A stretch of DNA of 64,000 bases from Sipunculus nudus (lineage: Eukaryota; Annelida; Sipuncula; Golfingiida; Sipunculidae), in the NCBI GenBank assembly GCA_026874595.1, contig CM049317.1, forward strand, positions 78,197,415 through 78,261,414, in the 5' to 3' direction. The notes beneath the pieces are model-generated. The model made no database searches and was not told the DNA's origin. It saw only the letters and a list, made by a program, of their open reading frames with translations. Each line of letters opens with the position of its first letter. Position 1 is the first letter of the stretch. The position numbers and the translations under genes are program-made. This document shows positions 45,096 to 58,500 of this stretch, one piece after another.

Positions 45096-45299
45096 TACTG
45101 TTCAGATTAGGCTAGGGGCTTGTGACACTCCTACTGTTCAGATTAATTTTGCATTTTTTTCCCACATTTTGACATGAACCCATATAAGACACATTAACTC
45201 AGTCCCTTTCAAGGTATCTTTGTGACATTTTCTGCATTTACTGTAAGGTATATTTCCTTTATGTCAATTATATTTTTTTTCTGCATACCTTCTCATATG

Positions 45300-46700
45300 T
45301 AAGTAAGTTAGGTTAATACAGGTAACAATAGGTAAATCTGTAATACCTGCATTTCTGCTCACTGGTATTTCACCAAAGTGACCCCTTTATCTTGTTCAGG
45401 TAACCCATTTACAATTTGATCAAAAAAGGGAAATATAAGGATTTTTTACTCAAAGGTAATTATTATTTAAAGGTAAGTAAAATTGTAAATGATTTGTTTT
45501 ATTTATGGAAAGGGAATCACCAAAAAAAACAGAATATGCAAATAAAATTGGATTTTACAGTGAAAATCATATATTTTTCACCTGAAAAGCTTGCTGACCC
45601 AAAAAGCATATTCTAGGACTCTGTTAAAATATAACACATATGTTTACCTGCACAGGAAAGTAAAGGTAAGTATAGGTAAATTATTTTATTTCTGAATGTG
45701 TACGCAAACATCTTGTTCATCATTACAGTAACTATAAATTAATACCATTTCCATTTATTGACCGTATAATTCACTTTTGATATAAGAACAGGTGCTATTA
45801 AGTACAGTAATTAAGTTACCTATGTGAATACCTTTGTTCTTCAACTGATCTAATTACCTATGGCAGAGACAAAATCATGCTGATTAGTGCCAAAGACGAA
45901 TATGGATGAACAAGTGTCAACTATGTCAAAACATATTATATTTTGATTTTAGAGACGTAGAATATAAATTGATAATTTTGGTTATGGTAACACATAAAAA
46001 TATACTCACCTGTACAGGTGGGTTCAGGTAAACACAGGTAAATTATCATGTATTATTATACAAGTAATAAGGGATACCGACAGAATAAATCTTAATTTTG
46101 TGTGGCATGTGAACATTATATGAATTACTGGGCCTAACTGCACAATTTATTGGGTTACCTGTAATAATACCTTTCATCTTAAAAGGATTTAATTACTTTT
46201 GCCAGTACCGACAATAAAGACTACTTCTCAGTTGAAGACTGGGAAGGAAATTTTTTAAAAGTAGCCAAAACAATATGCACAAACTATCTTTCAATCAATT
46301 GCACAGCCACGCAAGTTGCGTATTTCAATTTTGACAACTACTACCTGTAACATATGCTCACCTGCACAGGTGAGTTCAGGTAAATTAAGGTAACATCTCA
46401 TTTTTTAAATTAAATTTTAAAATTATACATGTTATAAGGGACATCACCAAAATAATCTTTATTTTTGCGCAAAATGTATGAATTATCGCTGCAAACTGCA
46501 CTGATTATGTGCTTACCTTTACATCCTAAATTAATATATTTTCACCTGTGCAGGTAGACAAAAAATGGCAAATCTAATTAGTTTTCATGAAAATCTAGAA
46601 AAGTTTTTACTCTGGCTGTGAACGTTTCATACAAAAAAAGATTAAATGCTGTTCAGCTTGGTCAATCACCTGCACAGGTAAAAAATCCAGGTGTGACATG
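45300..46700. repeat. Diverged 360-bp repeat with CACCTGCACAGGTG / CAGGTAA clusters
   Basis: Clusters of the form CACCTG-CACAGGTGAGTTCAGGTAAA...AGGTAA occur near 45315, 45647, 46008 and 46368, that is about every 360 bp, with further CACCTG..CAGGTA cores at 46546 and 46669. The sequence between clusters is strongly diverged and AT-rich, so this is an old tandem array. No ORF. Confidence 0.6.
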
Positions 46701-47504
46701 TATCAGGTGTGCACTCGGTATGACCATTGATTAGCACAATTACACATTGAATATCCATAATTTTCCAGCTTGAAACAGTACTGATGTACTGAAATGAAAA
46801 TAAAAATCCAAATTTGTCATAAATGTTTTAAGACATTGGTAATTTACCTAATTGAGGAGTTCCATGCAATTTCCTTTGAACTACCCGCCCCTCCGTGGGC
46901 CGATGGGCTTTGAGCGATAAAATGTGAATTTCATGCGCGAGTTTATATAAACAGGTTTAAATAATGCCAGTTTAAACAAAATTAAAACATTTCTAGCATA
47001 AATAGGATGTAAGACTCCCCGTTTGTTTTATTGCTTTTCATCTCTGGAACGGTCTCTCCTGCCGCGTCTGCTTCCTGGCAGCGGTGACGCTGCTACGGTC
47101 CTCAGACAATCAGATATATTTTTACATTCTCAACGAGCACGTGATATGGTCATTTGTGTTTTATGTTCAGAAGGCCTCATGAGATAAACTGCAGTCATAC
47201 GGTCACAGTGAAAATGCAGTGCCGACTAACGGTTCAGTTGTTGGGGGGGGGGCTCTTTTGAAGCGTGCTCGAGATCACGTCATATAAAGGCATATTAGAA
47301 CGATTCTTTCTAGCAAGTATCACAAAATAAGACAAACCAGTAGTGGGGGAACAATTTATTACACGGTGATCATTGGTCACGAGTGGCGTAATGTTAAGCC
47401 AATAACAAAAACGGTTAAAATATGATCAAGGCACTACATAACGGAAGTTAAATCTGTAAACAAATTTACCTTGGTTTTGTCAATTGTTCTGTCACCGTTG
47501 CATA
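46701..47504. other. Spacer, no gene seen
   Basis: Mixed unique sequence with a short GC-rich patch (about 46883-46910) and a G9 run near 47243. An 18-base word (TGCATAGCTTGCCACATC, about 47499) also occurs in the Gypsy leader at 42476. Confidence 0.5.
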
Positions 47505-48890
47505 GCTTGCCACATCCCGTGACACAGACTTACTGGGGTGTTTCATGCCAGAAGGGTTAGGGACTTGTACCCCCGATACAGCATATATTAACAGTGACAA
47601 ACACTAAGTGGAGTAATTCATGCCCAAAGGGTTAGGGAAACCCGTATCCCGGATATAACATCTATGAATAGTCACTAACACTTACTGGAGTATTTCATGC
47701 CCGAAGGTTTAGGGTAACCTGTATCCCGGATATAGCACATATTAATAATGACAAACAATTACTGGAGTACTTCATGCCCGAAGGGTTAGGGTAACCCGTC
47801 TCCTGGACATAGCATATATTAATAGTGACAAACACTTACTGGAGTATTTCATGCCCGAAGGGTTCAGGTAACCCGTACCCATGATATAGCATATATTAAT
47901 AATGACAAACATTTCCCGGATATAGCATATATTGATAGTCACACACACTTACTGGAGTATTTCATGCCCGAAGGGTTAGGGTAACCCGTATCCCGGATAT
48001 AGCATATATGAATAGTCACAAACACTTACTGGAGTATTTCATGCTCGAAGGGTTAGGGTATAGCACATATTAATAATGGCAAACAATTACTGGGGTACTT
48101 CATGCCCGAAGGTTTAGGGTTACCCGTATCCCGGATATAGCACATATTAATACTGATAAACATCTACTGGGGTATCTAATGTCCGGAGCGTTAGGGTACC
48201 CCGTATCCCCGATATAGCATATATCAATAGGGACAAAAAAATTACTTGACTATCTCTTGCCCGAAGGGTTAGGGTAACCCGTATCCCGGATATAGCATAT
48301 ATCAATAGTGACAAACACTTACTGGAGTATTTCATGCCCGAAGGGTTAGGGTAACCCGTATCCCGGATATATCATATACCGATAGTGACAAACATTTCCC
48401 GGATATAGCATATATTGATAGTGACAAACACTTACGGGAGTATTTCATGCCCGAAAGGTTAGGCTAACCCCTATCCTTGATATAGTATATATTAACAGTC
48501 ACACACACTTACAGGAGTTTTTCATGCCCGAAGGGTTAGGGTAACCCGCATCCCGGATACAGCTTATATCAATAGGGACAGCAATTTACTGGATTATTTC
48601 ATGCCCGAGGGTTAGGGTAACCCGTATCCCGGATATTGCATATATGAATAGTCACAAAGACTTACTGGAGTATTTCATGCCCGAAGGGTTAGGGTAACCC
48701 GTATCCCGGATATAGCATATATGAATAGTCACAAACACTTACTGGAGTATTTCATGCTCGAAGGGTTAGGGTATAGCACATATTAATAATGGCAAACAAT
48801 TACTGGGGTACTTCATGCCCGAAGGGTTAGGGTTACCCGTATCCCGGATATAGCACATATTAATAATGACAAACATCCACTAATTTTTTT
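47505..48890. repeat. 77-bp satellite, block 2 (duplicate of block 1)
   Basis: Starts GTGACACAGACTTACTGGGG like block 1 at 43692 and follows the same irregular order of unit variants, including the odd CGATACAGCATATATTAACAG unit and the TCAGGTAACCCGTACCCATG unit. The differences are block deletions plus scattered substitutions. A segmental duplication of about 1.4 kb is the simplest explanation. Confidence 0.85.
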
Positions 48891-49139
48891 CCAGTGTCAC
48901 TCAGGGCATCTCCTGATTGACAGGTATTGTGGCCCGGGCGATACACGGGGTCCCTCTCGCTATGTTTAGGTTGGCGCCTGCTAGTGATCGCGCTAGGTCC
49001 ACTCTAGTAAGCCAACACTTTTAGGCCAATATTTTGGCAGGTACCAATTGATTTCAAAGAGAAGACGCTATTTTTCGTGCATATTCAACATGCTTTATAG
49101 GTGATTATAGCCCCCTTTACAAATACATTCCTTCTCAGA

Positions 49140-49307
49140 ATCTAAGCTGGACGCTGCTAAGCACTTTTTAGTGTTTCGGGAGACGCCGAAGTCTCTGGGG
49201 GCCACCTTTTCACTTACTCCTTCCGCAACAGCTTTAACAGCCATTCGTAATGCATCCTGCCCATAGACACCTCGCGTGGATTTCAAAGTATACGTCTGAG
49301 CCATCCT
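49140..49307 (-). pseudogene. Pogo/psq-type helix-turn-helix fragment of a transposase
   Basis: Minus-strand frame starting MAQTYTLKSTRGVYGQDALRM continues through VKAVAEGVSEKVAPRDFGVSRNT. This resembles the N-terminal psq-type DNA-binding domain of pogo/Tigger-like transposases (W/Y-x-x-x-x-L..A...V..G......A...F.V.R.TL). After RNT the similarity fails and the frame drifts into unrelated residues before stopping at 49095. No DDE domain nearby, so a fragment. Confidence 0.55.
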
Positions 49308-49344
49308 AAAAAGCGAGAGAGCATTTAATAAATCTCTCTCCCAC

Positions 49345-49349
49345 CACAT

Positions 49350-49406
<57 letters not shown>

Positions 49407-49640
49407 TGTGTTATAAGACTATCCACGGGTCTGGCCAGAAGTGGTCTTAATTCACAGGCGCTCTTATTGCACAGGTTACACTATATAAATATATATATAT
49501 AATATGTTTGGGGTATATATATACATGTATATTTATTAGTTTATATATATATTTATATATATATATATATTTTTATTTATATATATACATATATATTTAT
49601 TTATATGAATTTATATATTAATATCTATATATATATATGT
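49345..49640. repeat. TA-rich microsatellite cluster
   Basis: A pure (TA)n run (about 49355-49401) followed by interrupted TATATATTTATATA stretches to 49640. 49641-49985 shows nothing further that I recognise apart from a CACGTG-containing patch near 49890-49920. Confidence 0.9.
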
Positions 49641-49989
49641 ATATGCAGGTATATCATATCAAAGTATAACATAATAAATCAGCAATATATCTGACAAATA
49701 GGCCTAATATTCACCACAATTTATATTGCATTCGAATATCAAGTGAACCCAGATTTGGCATTATATATGTACATCCTCGTTTCAATTTAAAATACAATTT
49801 ATTTTTGGCAAAAAATCAAACTCCCCACTTATTATTGCTTTTAAAGGGGGTAACACGTCCAGTGGGCATCTCGCCTCAACAACCACGTGGGGTTTTTGCC
49901 ACAAATCACGTGATTTAATTTGACCGGCGCGTTGCTGCCACTTCTGAAATCTTCATTCTGAACAGTCCATTTTAATCATTTCAAGGTTT

Positions 49990-52900
49990 TATCCCGGATA
50001 CAGCATATATCAGTACGGACAACAACTTACTGGATTATTTCATGCCCGAAGGGTTAGGGTAACCCGTATCACGGACATAGCAAATATCAATAGGGACAAC
50101 AACTTACTGGATTATTTCATGCCCGAAGGGTTAGGGTAACCCGTATCCCGGATATAGCACATATTAATAATGGCAAACATCTACTGGGGTAATTCATGCC
50201 CGAAGCGTTAGGGTAACCCGTATCCCCGATATAGCATAAAACCCGTATCCCGGGTATAGCCGTATCAATAATGACAAACAATTACTGGAGTATTTCATGC
50301 CCGAAGGGTTAGGGTAACCCGTATCTGGATATAGCATATATTAATAGTGACACACACTTACTGGAGTATTTCATGCCCGAAGGGTTAGGGTAACCCGCAT
50401 CCCGGATACAGCATATATTAATAATGACAAACACTTACAAGAGTATTTTATTCCCAAAGGGTTTGGGTAACCCGTAACCCGGATATAGCACATATTAATA
50501 ATGACAAACATCTACTGGAGTATATCATGCCCGAAGGGTTAAGGAAACCCGTATCCCGGATATAGCATATATGAATAGTTACAAACAGTTGTTGGAGTAT
50601 TTTATTCCCGAAGGGTTTGGGTAACCCGTATATCGGATATAGCATATATCTATAGTGACAAACACTTACTGGAGTATTTCATGCCGGAAGGGTTAGGGTA
50701 ACCCCTATCCCGGATATAACATATATTGATAGTGACAAAACCTTACGGGAGTATTTCATGCCTGAAGGGTTAGGGTAACCCGTATCCCGGATATAGCATA
50801 TATTAATAGTGACACACACAGGAGTATTTCATGCCCGAAGGGTTAGGGTAACCCGCATCACGGATACAGCATATATCAATAGGGACAACAACTTACTGGA
50901 TTATTTCATGCCGAAGGGTTAGGGTAACCCGTATCCCGGATATAGCACATATCAATATGGACAACAACCTAGGGGATTATTTCATGCCCGAAGGGTTAGG
51001 GTAACCCGTATCCCGGATATAGCACATATTTATAATGGCAAACATCGATACTGCGGTATTTCATGCCCGAAGCGTTAGGGTAACCCGTATCCCCGATATA
51101 GTATAAATCAATAGGGACAAAAAATTACTTGATTATTTCATGCCCGAAGGGTTAGGGTAACCCGTATCCCGGGTATAGCACGTATCAATAATGACAAACA
51201 ATTACTGGAGTATTTCATGCCCGAAGGGTGAGGGTGACCCGTATCCCGGATAAAGCACGTATTAATAATGACAAACATTTACTGGAGTATTTCATACCCG
51301 GAGGGTTAAGGTAACCCGTATCCCGGATTTAGCATAAATCAATAGTGACAAACACTTACTGTAGTATTTCATGCCCGAAGGGTTAGGGTAACCCCTATCC
51401 CGGATATAGCATATATTAATAGTGACAAACACTTACGGGAGTATTTCATGCTCGAAGGGTTTAGGGTAACCCGTATCCTGGATATAGCATATATTAATAG
51501 TGACACACACTTACAGGAGTATTTCATGCCCAAAGGGTTAGGGTAACCCGCATCCCGGATACAGCATATATCAGTAGGGACAACAACTTACTGGATTATT
51601 TCATGCCCGAAGGGTTAGGGTAACCCGTATCCCGGATATAGCAAATATCAATAGGGACAACAACTTACTGGATTATTTCATGCCCGAAGGGTTAGGGTAA
51701 CCCGTATCCCGGATATAGCACATATTAATAATTGCAAACATCTTCTGGGGTAATTCATGCCCGAAGCGTTAGGGTAACCCGTATCCCCGATATAGCATAA
51801 AACCCGTATCAAGGGTATAGCACGTATCAATAATGACAAACAATTACTGGAGTATTTCATGCCTGAAAGGTTAGGGTAACCCGTATCCTGGATACAGCAT
51901 ATATTAATAATGACAAACACTTACAAGAGTATTTTATTCCCAAAGGGTTTGGGTAACCCGTAACCCGGATATAGCATATATCAATAGTGACAAACACTTA
52001 CTGGAGTATTTCATGCCCGAAGGGTTAGGGTAACCCCTATCCCGGATATAGCATATATTGATAGTGACAAACACTTACAGGAGTATTTCATGCCCGAAGG
52101 GTTAGGGTAACCCGTATCCTGGATATAGCATATATTAATAGTGACAAACACTTACAGGAGTATTTCTTGCCCGAGATTTAGTGTAACCCGTATCCCGGAT
52201 ATAGCATATATTAATAGCGACAAACATTCGAGCTTTTCACGCCGCGTGGGTTACGGTAACCTGTGTCACGGATACAGCATATATGAATAGTCACAAACAC
52301 TAACTTGAGTATTTCACACCCGCTGGGAAACGTAGACCCGTTTACTGCATATAGCGTATATTAATAGTGACAAATACTTACAGGAGTGTTTCATGCCCGA
52401 GGGGTTAGGGTAACCCTTATCCTGGATACAGCATATATTAATAGCGACAAACATTCGAGCTTTTCACGCCGCGTGGGTTACGGTAACCTGTGTCACGGAT
52501 ATAGCATATATGAATAGTCACAAACACTAACTGGAGTATTACATACCCGATGGGTTACGTTAACCCGTATCCTGGATATAGCGTATATTAATAGTGACGC
52601 CGCGTGGGTAACGTAGACTCGTGTACTGCATATAGCATACATGAATAGTCACAGACACTTACTGGAGCATTTCATACCCGATGGGTTACGTTAACCCGTA
52701 TCCTGGATATAGCGTATATTAATAGTGACAAATACTTATAGGAGTAATTCATGCCCGAAGGGTCAGGGTTACCCGTATCCCTGATATAGCATACATAATA
52801 GTGACAAACACTTACTGGAGTATTTCATGTCCGAAGGGTTAGGGTAACCCGTATACCGGATATAGCCTATATTAAAACTGACAAACACTTACTTGAGTAT

Positions 52901-53130
52901 TTCATGCCCGAAGGGTTAGGGTAACCCGCATCCCGGATACAGCATATATTAATAATGACAAACACTTACAAGAGTATTTTATTCCCAAAGGGTTTGGGTA
53001 ACCCGTAACCCGGCAAATAGCATATATCAATAGTGACAAAGACTTAACTGGAGTATTTCATGCCCGAAGGGTTAGGGTAACCCGTATACCGGATATAGCA
53101 TATATTAAAACTGACAAACACTTACTTGAT
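49990..53130. repeat. 77-bp satellite, block 3, with a divergent sub-array
   Basis: About 40 units. From 52205 to 52690 a divergent variant appears (GCTTTTCACGCCGCGTGGGTTACGG, ACGTAGACCCGT, GTTACGTTAACCCG), itself partly duplicated (52205 and 52450). Internal longer-range repeats are visible, for example the GTATCCCGGATATAGCACAT...TAAAACCCGTATC pair at about 50130-50260 and 51700-51830. Short minus-strand frames (ICAISGIRVTLTLRA) are repeat translations. Confidence 0.93.
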
Positions 53131-55585
53131 TTTATAAATGTTAAATTTTAACAATAACATCCGTAATTATTTCGGTTTATAATATACATGAAATAACTGA
53201 TTTTTAAAATTCTATTATTAAATTTATTCACGACAGCATTCAGGAATACAATTTCAAAGTATTTGCACTCGCATTTACATACTTTAGAAGTGGTTTTGTT
53301 AGCGGGGTTTTAATTTTCGCCATTTTAGCGGCAGGTACATTTGCGCTAAAATCAGAACACGCGTAAATTCCATGCGATGGTTCGGCAAATTACACCGTTC
53401 TCGCCTGATACACAGTCATGTGGGCCTAGTAATCCCGCCATCGAGTTCGCTTTAGTTGAGGTTTCTTTAACCAGATTGTTAAAGAAGTCATATTGTCGTA
53501 AGACTTCCTAGCAAGTGATTTCTCGAGAAAGACCTCTTTCCTTTATAGTGATTCGTAGAAACAATTTTGAAACAATAAGGAGCTTTTTAAGACACCCATA
53601 GCCTTCCCATATAGCTTTGAAGTACGGCTGAGCTGAGAAAGACCAGCGACTGTTATCAGTTCTGTTTGTTGTCCTGACATATACTTGGCTGCTTCTGGTT
53701 AGTATTATTGTAGATAATTTGTTAGGTGGGATGTAGGTTACTTCATAAACCTACCTGTTATTAATATCTTAATTTTTGAAACACCATTTATTACCTTACG
53801 GATTTGCACGAAAATCCTAAATGCGCCAATGCCATGAAATGACAAATGCGCGATAATACAGATACGGCAAATTAACCACTTCCACAGTCATATCTTTTTC
53901 CTTGTATTTGTGTTTGTATTTATTTTCATACTTGAAATATTGTTTTTTTTATTCATAATCAAATACAATTATACAGTCTTTACTAATTGCTCTTTTTTTT
54001 TTCTTCAGTTTCAGTCCTACGATATTGTGGATCTTTTCGGCTATACCAATTTCACTATTTTTATTAATGATCATAAGTACCCTGTTTTAAGGCTGTCATT
54101 AAAAAAAATGTGTGTTCACTTATGAATACTGTCACACCACTGTCCATAATCTAAACATAGCACGACACTTATGACAATTTTTAACATTATACACATTATA
54201 ATGAGAACACATCTGCTTTCTTTATTTTATGTTATTTGCATAACTTTCCATTTTTTAACACGTATCAGGCCAAAAAAGTAATCCAGCTATGTAACTAATA
54301 CAGGTGTTAAAAATAACCTAATGATCAAAACAGGGAGCAATTATACAAGGAGGAAACTGGAGTTGGCATTGTTTAATTTTATTAATTGAAGTCAACGTTA
54401 AGGAACCAGTAATATACATTCTGATTTTTTAGCCAGTATCATGTACCATCTGCTACAGACAGGAGGCTTAATTCCATTGGTCAAACATATTCGCATCTTC
54501 AATTAGCACTTGTCGGAGTAAAATTTTATATTTTGCACATATTTTTATATTTTTTAAAATTTTGTAATAAATATTAATCAACAAATTAAACACCCGGTTC
54601 AGACCTGGATATTTATTAAATTAAAATTTCTTTCCATTCATATTTCTTAGACTCTTTATTTTAAAACAATTATTTTTAATCATTTGTTTAATTCGACATT
54701 TCTGGCCACAATTACTACTACTGCAGGGGGTGGACAGATAGGTCCAGCTGGAACCACACGAGAGCTGCCTGGCTGTATTGAGGCCATGCTTCAAGCAAGC
54801 ATAATTAGCCTGAAAGGTCCATAAGGGGATATACACATTGCCTTCAGTATAGCCTTGGTGTGACAAGGTCTCATTACAACTGTAATAAAAGCTACAATTT
54901 ATGGTGAATTCCTTTCCTTTTTTACAAAGTAGTAGCTGACAACCTTACGTGTGCATGATATGCTATTAAATTTACTGTGCTTACAGCGAAAAACGGGCCA
55001 TGACCACATTTGGGCATAATTTGTGGTTTAAATATAATTTTATATTTATATGAATAATTTATTATTTTAAATATTCATACCTCATTTACAATTCAATCTT
55101 GATTCATTGTAGTTTATCCCTGATTACAACAGTCTCTACCCTCAGCAATTTTTTGGTTCAGTGGGAAAATATACTTTTGGATTTATTAAAGGTGCATTTC
55201 TTCAGCCCATATCTTCAACTTATATGCAATACTGACCCTGTTTTTGTGTGTTCATAGGAAATGTATGAAGCAATATCCATTTATCTACGATCAACCTCAC
55301 AACAGTGGTTCTGATTTTAGGCAGTCTTGAGGCGTAACAATGGGTTCTCAATGGAAAACGGAGGGGTTTCCTTAATATCTAAAAGGAAGAAAGTCAGAGT
55401 AACCGAATTATGGTATGCTAGTAGATTTTGGGAAAATCTAACTGTATACCTAATTTCAGATTTGAAGGTCCAACGGTTTAAAATGTGCCTGTTTGATGGA
55501 CGGGCAGTTGCACATTTGAAGCACAAAGGATCACGACTGTACCCGAGATGACTCATCAGCTCAGCCAATGACACCTGTCAAGGAG
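53131..55585. mobile_element. Third, diverged copy related to element B
   Basis: Starts by resembling 21200-21330 (GAATACA..TTTCAAAGTATTTGCACT), carries the ATGATCATAAGTACCC core near 54068, then follows 21950-22730 closely (CTGCCTGGCTG..., TAATAAAAGCTACA, GGCCATG, AACAATGGGTTCTCAATGG) to the GATGACTCATCAGCTCAGCC end. 53280-53900 is unique to this copy and holds CGC-rich words. No protein. Confidence 0.6.
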
Positions 55586-58500
55586 TTCTCTGTCTGGCCG
55601 CTGTCATATCTACTCCCCCTAGCGGCAGTCTTAGCAACTTTTAAGGTAGCAAATAGCTGCTATTTGCGCTTGCGATTCATGGGGCCTCCTCTGGCCGCCC
55701 GCTCTGTGTCCACTCCTCCTGGCGGCAGTCTTGACACTTTTTATGGTAGCAAATAGCTGCTATTTGCGCTTGCGACTCATGGGGGCCTCTCTGTCAGGCT
55801 GTTCTCATTTCCACTCCCCCTGGCGGCAGTCTTGGCAACTGTTAAGGTAGCAAATAGCTGCAATTTGCGCGTGCGATTCATGGGGCCCCCTCTGGCCGCT
55901 GTCATATCCACTCCCCCTGGCGGCAGTCTTGGCAACTTTTAAGGTAGGAAATAGCTGCTATTTGCGCTTGCGATTCATGGGGGCCTCTTCGCTGGCCGCT
56001 CTCATATCAACTCCCCCTGGCGGCAGTCTTGGCAACTTTTAAGGTAGCAAATAGCTGCTATTTGCGCGTGCGATTCATGGGGGCCCCTCTGGCAGCCGGC
56101 TCTGTCCATTCCCCCTGGCGGCAGTCTTGACAACTTTTAAGGTAGCAAATAGCTGCTATTTGCGCTTGCGACTCATGGGGGCGTCTCTGTCTGGCCGCTC
56201 TCTGTCCACTCCCCCTGGCGGCAGTCTTGGCAACTGTTAAGCTAGCAAATAGCTGCTATTTGCGCGTGGGATTCGTGGGGCCCCCTCTGGCAACCCCCTC
56301 TGTGTCCACTCCCCCTGGCTGCAGTCTTGACAACTTTTAAGGTAGCAAATAGCTGCTATTTGCGCTTGCGATTCATGGGGGCCTCTTCGCTGGCCGCTGT
56401 CATATCAACTCCCCCTGGCGGCAGTCTTGGCAACTTTTAAGGTAGGAAATAGCTGCTATTTGCGCGTGCGATTCATGGGAGCCCCTCTGGCAGCCCGCTC
56501 TTTGTCCACTCCACCTGGCGGCAGTCTTGACAACTTTTAAGGTAGCAAATAGCTGCTATTTGCGCTTGCGACTCATGGGGGCCTCTCTGTCAGGCTGTTC
56601 TCATTTCCACTCCCCCTGGCGGCAGTCTTGACACTTTTATGGTAGCAAATAGCTGCTATTTGCGCTTGCGACTCATGGGGGCCTCTCTGTCAGGCTGTTC
56701 TCATTTCCACTCCCCTGGCGGCAGTCTTGACACTTTTATGGTAGCAAATAGCTGCTATTTGCGCTTGCGACTCATGGGGACCTCTCTGTCTGGCCGCTGT
56801 CATATCTACTCCCCCTGTCGGCAGTCTTAGCAACTTTTAAGGTAGCAAATAGCTGCCATTTGCGCTTGCGATTCATGGGGCCTCCTCTGGCCGCCCGCTC
56901 TGTGTCCACTCCTCCTGGCGGCAGTCTTGACACTTTTTATGGTAGCAAATAGCTGCTATTTGCGCTTGCGACTCATGGGGCCCCCTCTGGCCGCTGTCAT
57001 ATCCACTCCCCCTGGCGGCAGTCTTGGCAACTGTTAAGGTAGCAAATAGCTGCTATTTGCGCTTGCGATTCATGGGGGCCTCTTCGCTGGCCGCTCTCAT
57101 ATCAACTCCCTCTGGCGGCAGTCTTGGCAACTTTTAAGGTAGCAAATAGCTGCTATTTGCGCTTGCGATTCATGGGGGCCTCTTCGCTGGCCGCTCTCAT
57201 ATCAACTCCCCCTGGCGGCAGTCTTGACAATTTTTAAGGTAGCAAATAGCTGCTATTTGCGCTTGCGACTCATGGGGGCCTCTCTGTCTGGCCGCTCTCT
57301 GTCCACTCCCCCTGGCGGCAGTCTTGGCAACTGTTAAGGTAGCAAATAGCTGCTATTTGCGCTTGCGACTCATGGGGCCCCCTCTGGCCGCTGTCATATC
57401 CACTCCCCCTGGCGGCAGTCTTGGCAACTGTTAAGGTAGCAAATAGCTGCTATTTGCGCTTGCGATTCATGGGGGCCTCTTCGCTGGCCGCTCTCATATC
57501 AACTCCCTCTGGCGGCAGTCTTGGCAACTTTAAAGGTAGCAAATCGCTGCTATTTGCGCTTGCGATTCATGGGGGCCTCTTCGCTGGCCGCTCTCATATC
57601 AACTCCCCCTGGCGGCAGTCTTGACAATTTTTAAGGTAGCAAATAGCTGCTATTTGCGCTTGCGACTCATTGAGGCCTCTCTGTCTGGCCGCTCTCTGTC
57701 CACTCCCCCTGGCGGCAGTCTTGGCAACTGTTAAGGTAGCAAATAGCTGCTATTTGCGCGTGCGATTCATGGGAGCCCCTCTGGCAGCCCGCTCTTTGTC
57801 CACTCCCCCTGGCGGCAGTCTTGACAACTTTTAAGGTAGCAAATAGCTGCTATTTGCGCTTGCGACTCATTGGGGCCTCTCTGTCTGGCCGCTCTCATAT
57901 CCACTCCCCCTGGCGGCAGTCTTGGCACCTTTTAAGGTAGCAAATAGCTGCTATTTGCGCTTGCGATTCATGGGGCCTACTCTGGCCGCCCGCTCTGTGT
58001 CCACCCCTCCTGGCGGCAGTCTTGACACTTTTTATGGTAGCAAATAGCTGCTATTTGCGCTTGCGACTCATGGGGGCCTCTCTGTCAGGCTGTTCTCATT
58101 TCCACTCCCCCTGGCGGCAGTCTTGACACTTTTATGGTAGCAAATAGCTGCTATTTGCGCTTGCGACTCATGGGGGCCTCTCTGTCTGGCCGCTGTCATA
58201 TCTACTCCCCCTGTCGGCAGTCTTAGCAACTTTTAAGGTAGCAAATAGCTGCTATTTGCGCTTGCGATTCATGGGGCCTCCTCTGGCCGCCCGTTCTGTG
58301 TCCACTCCTCCTGGCGGCAGTCTTGACACTTTTTATGGTAGCAAATAGCTGCTATTTGCGCTTGCGACTCATGGGGCCCCCTCTGGCCGCTGTCATATCC
58401 ACTCCCCCTGGCGGCAGTCTTGGCAACTGTTAAGGTAGCAAATAGCTGCTATTTGCGCTTGCGATTCATGGGGGCCTCTTCGCTGGCCGCTCTCATATCA

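Larger units (their letters stand above)
43461..55585. other. Satellite-bearing block interrupting the Gypsy leader
   Basis: GGTAGCAAA-type leader arrays lie on both sides (ending near 43445, resuming near 55590), while the block between them contains three stretches of a 77-bp satellite, a 360-bp repeat, a pogo-like fragment and a copy of element B. I infer one or more insertions into the leader. The junctions (CAGTGCGCA|TTTCACC and CCTGTCAAG|GAGTTCTC) show no duplication I can recognise, so its mechanism is unknown. Confidence 0.5.

Noticed and set aside
43680-53130. TTAGGG in every satellite unit read as telomeric DNA
   Set aside because: The hexamer occurs once per 77 bp, not in tandem, and is explained by the GGGTTA/TAACCC hairpin.
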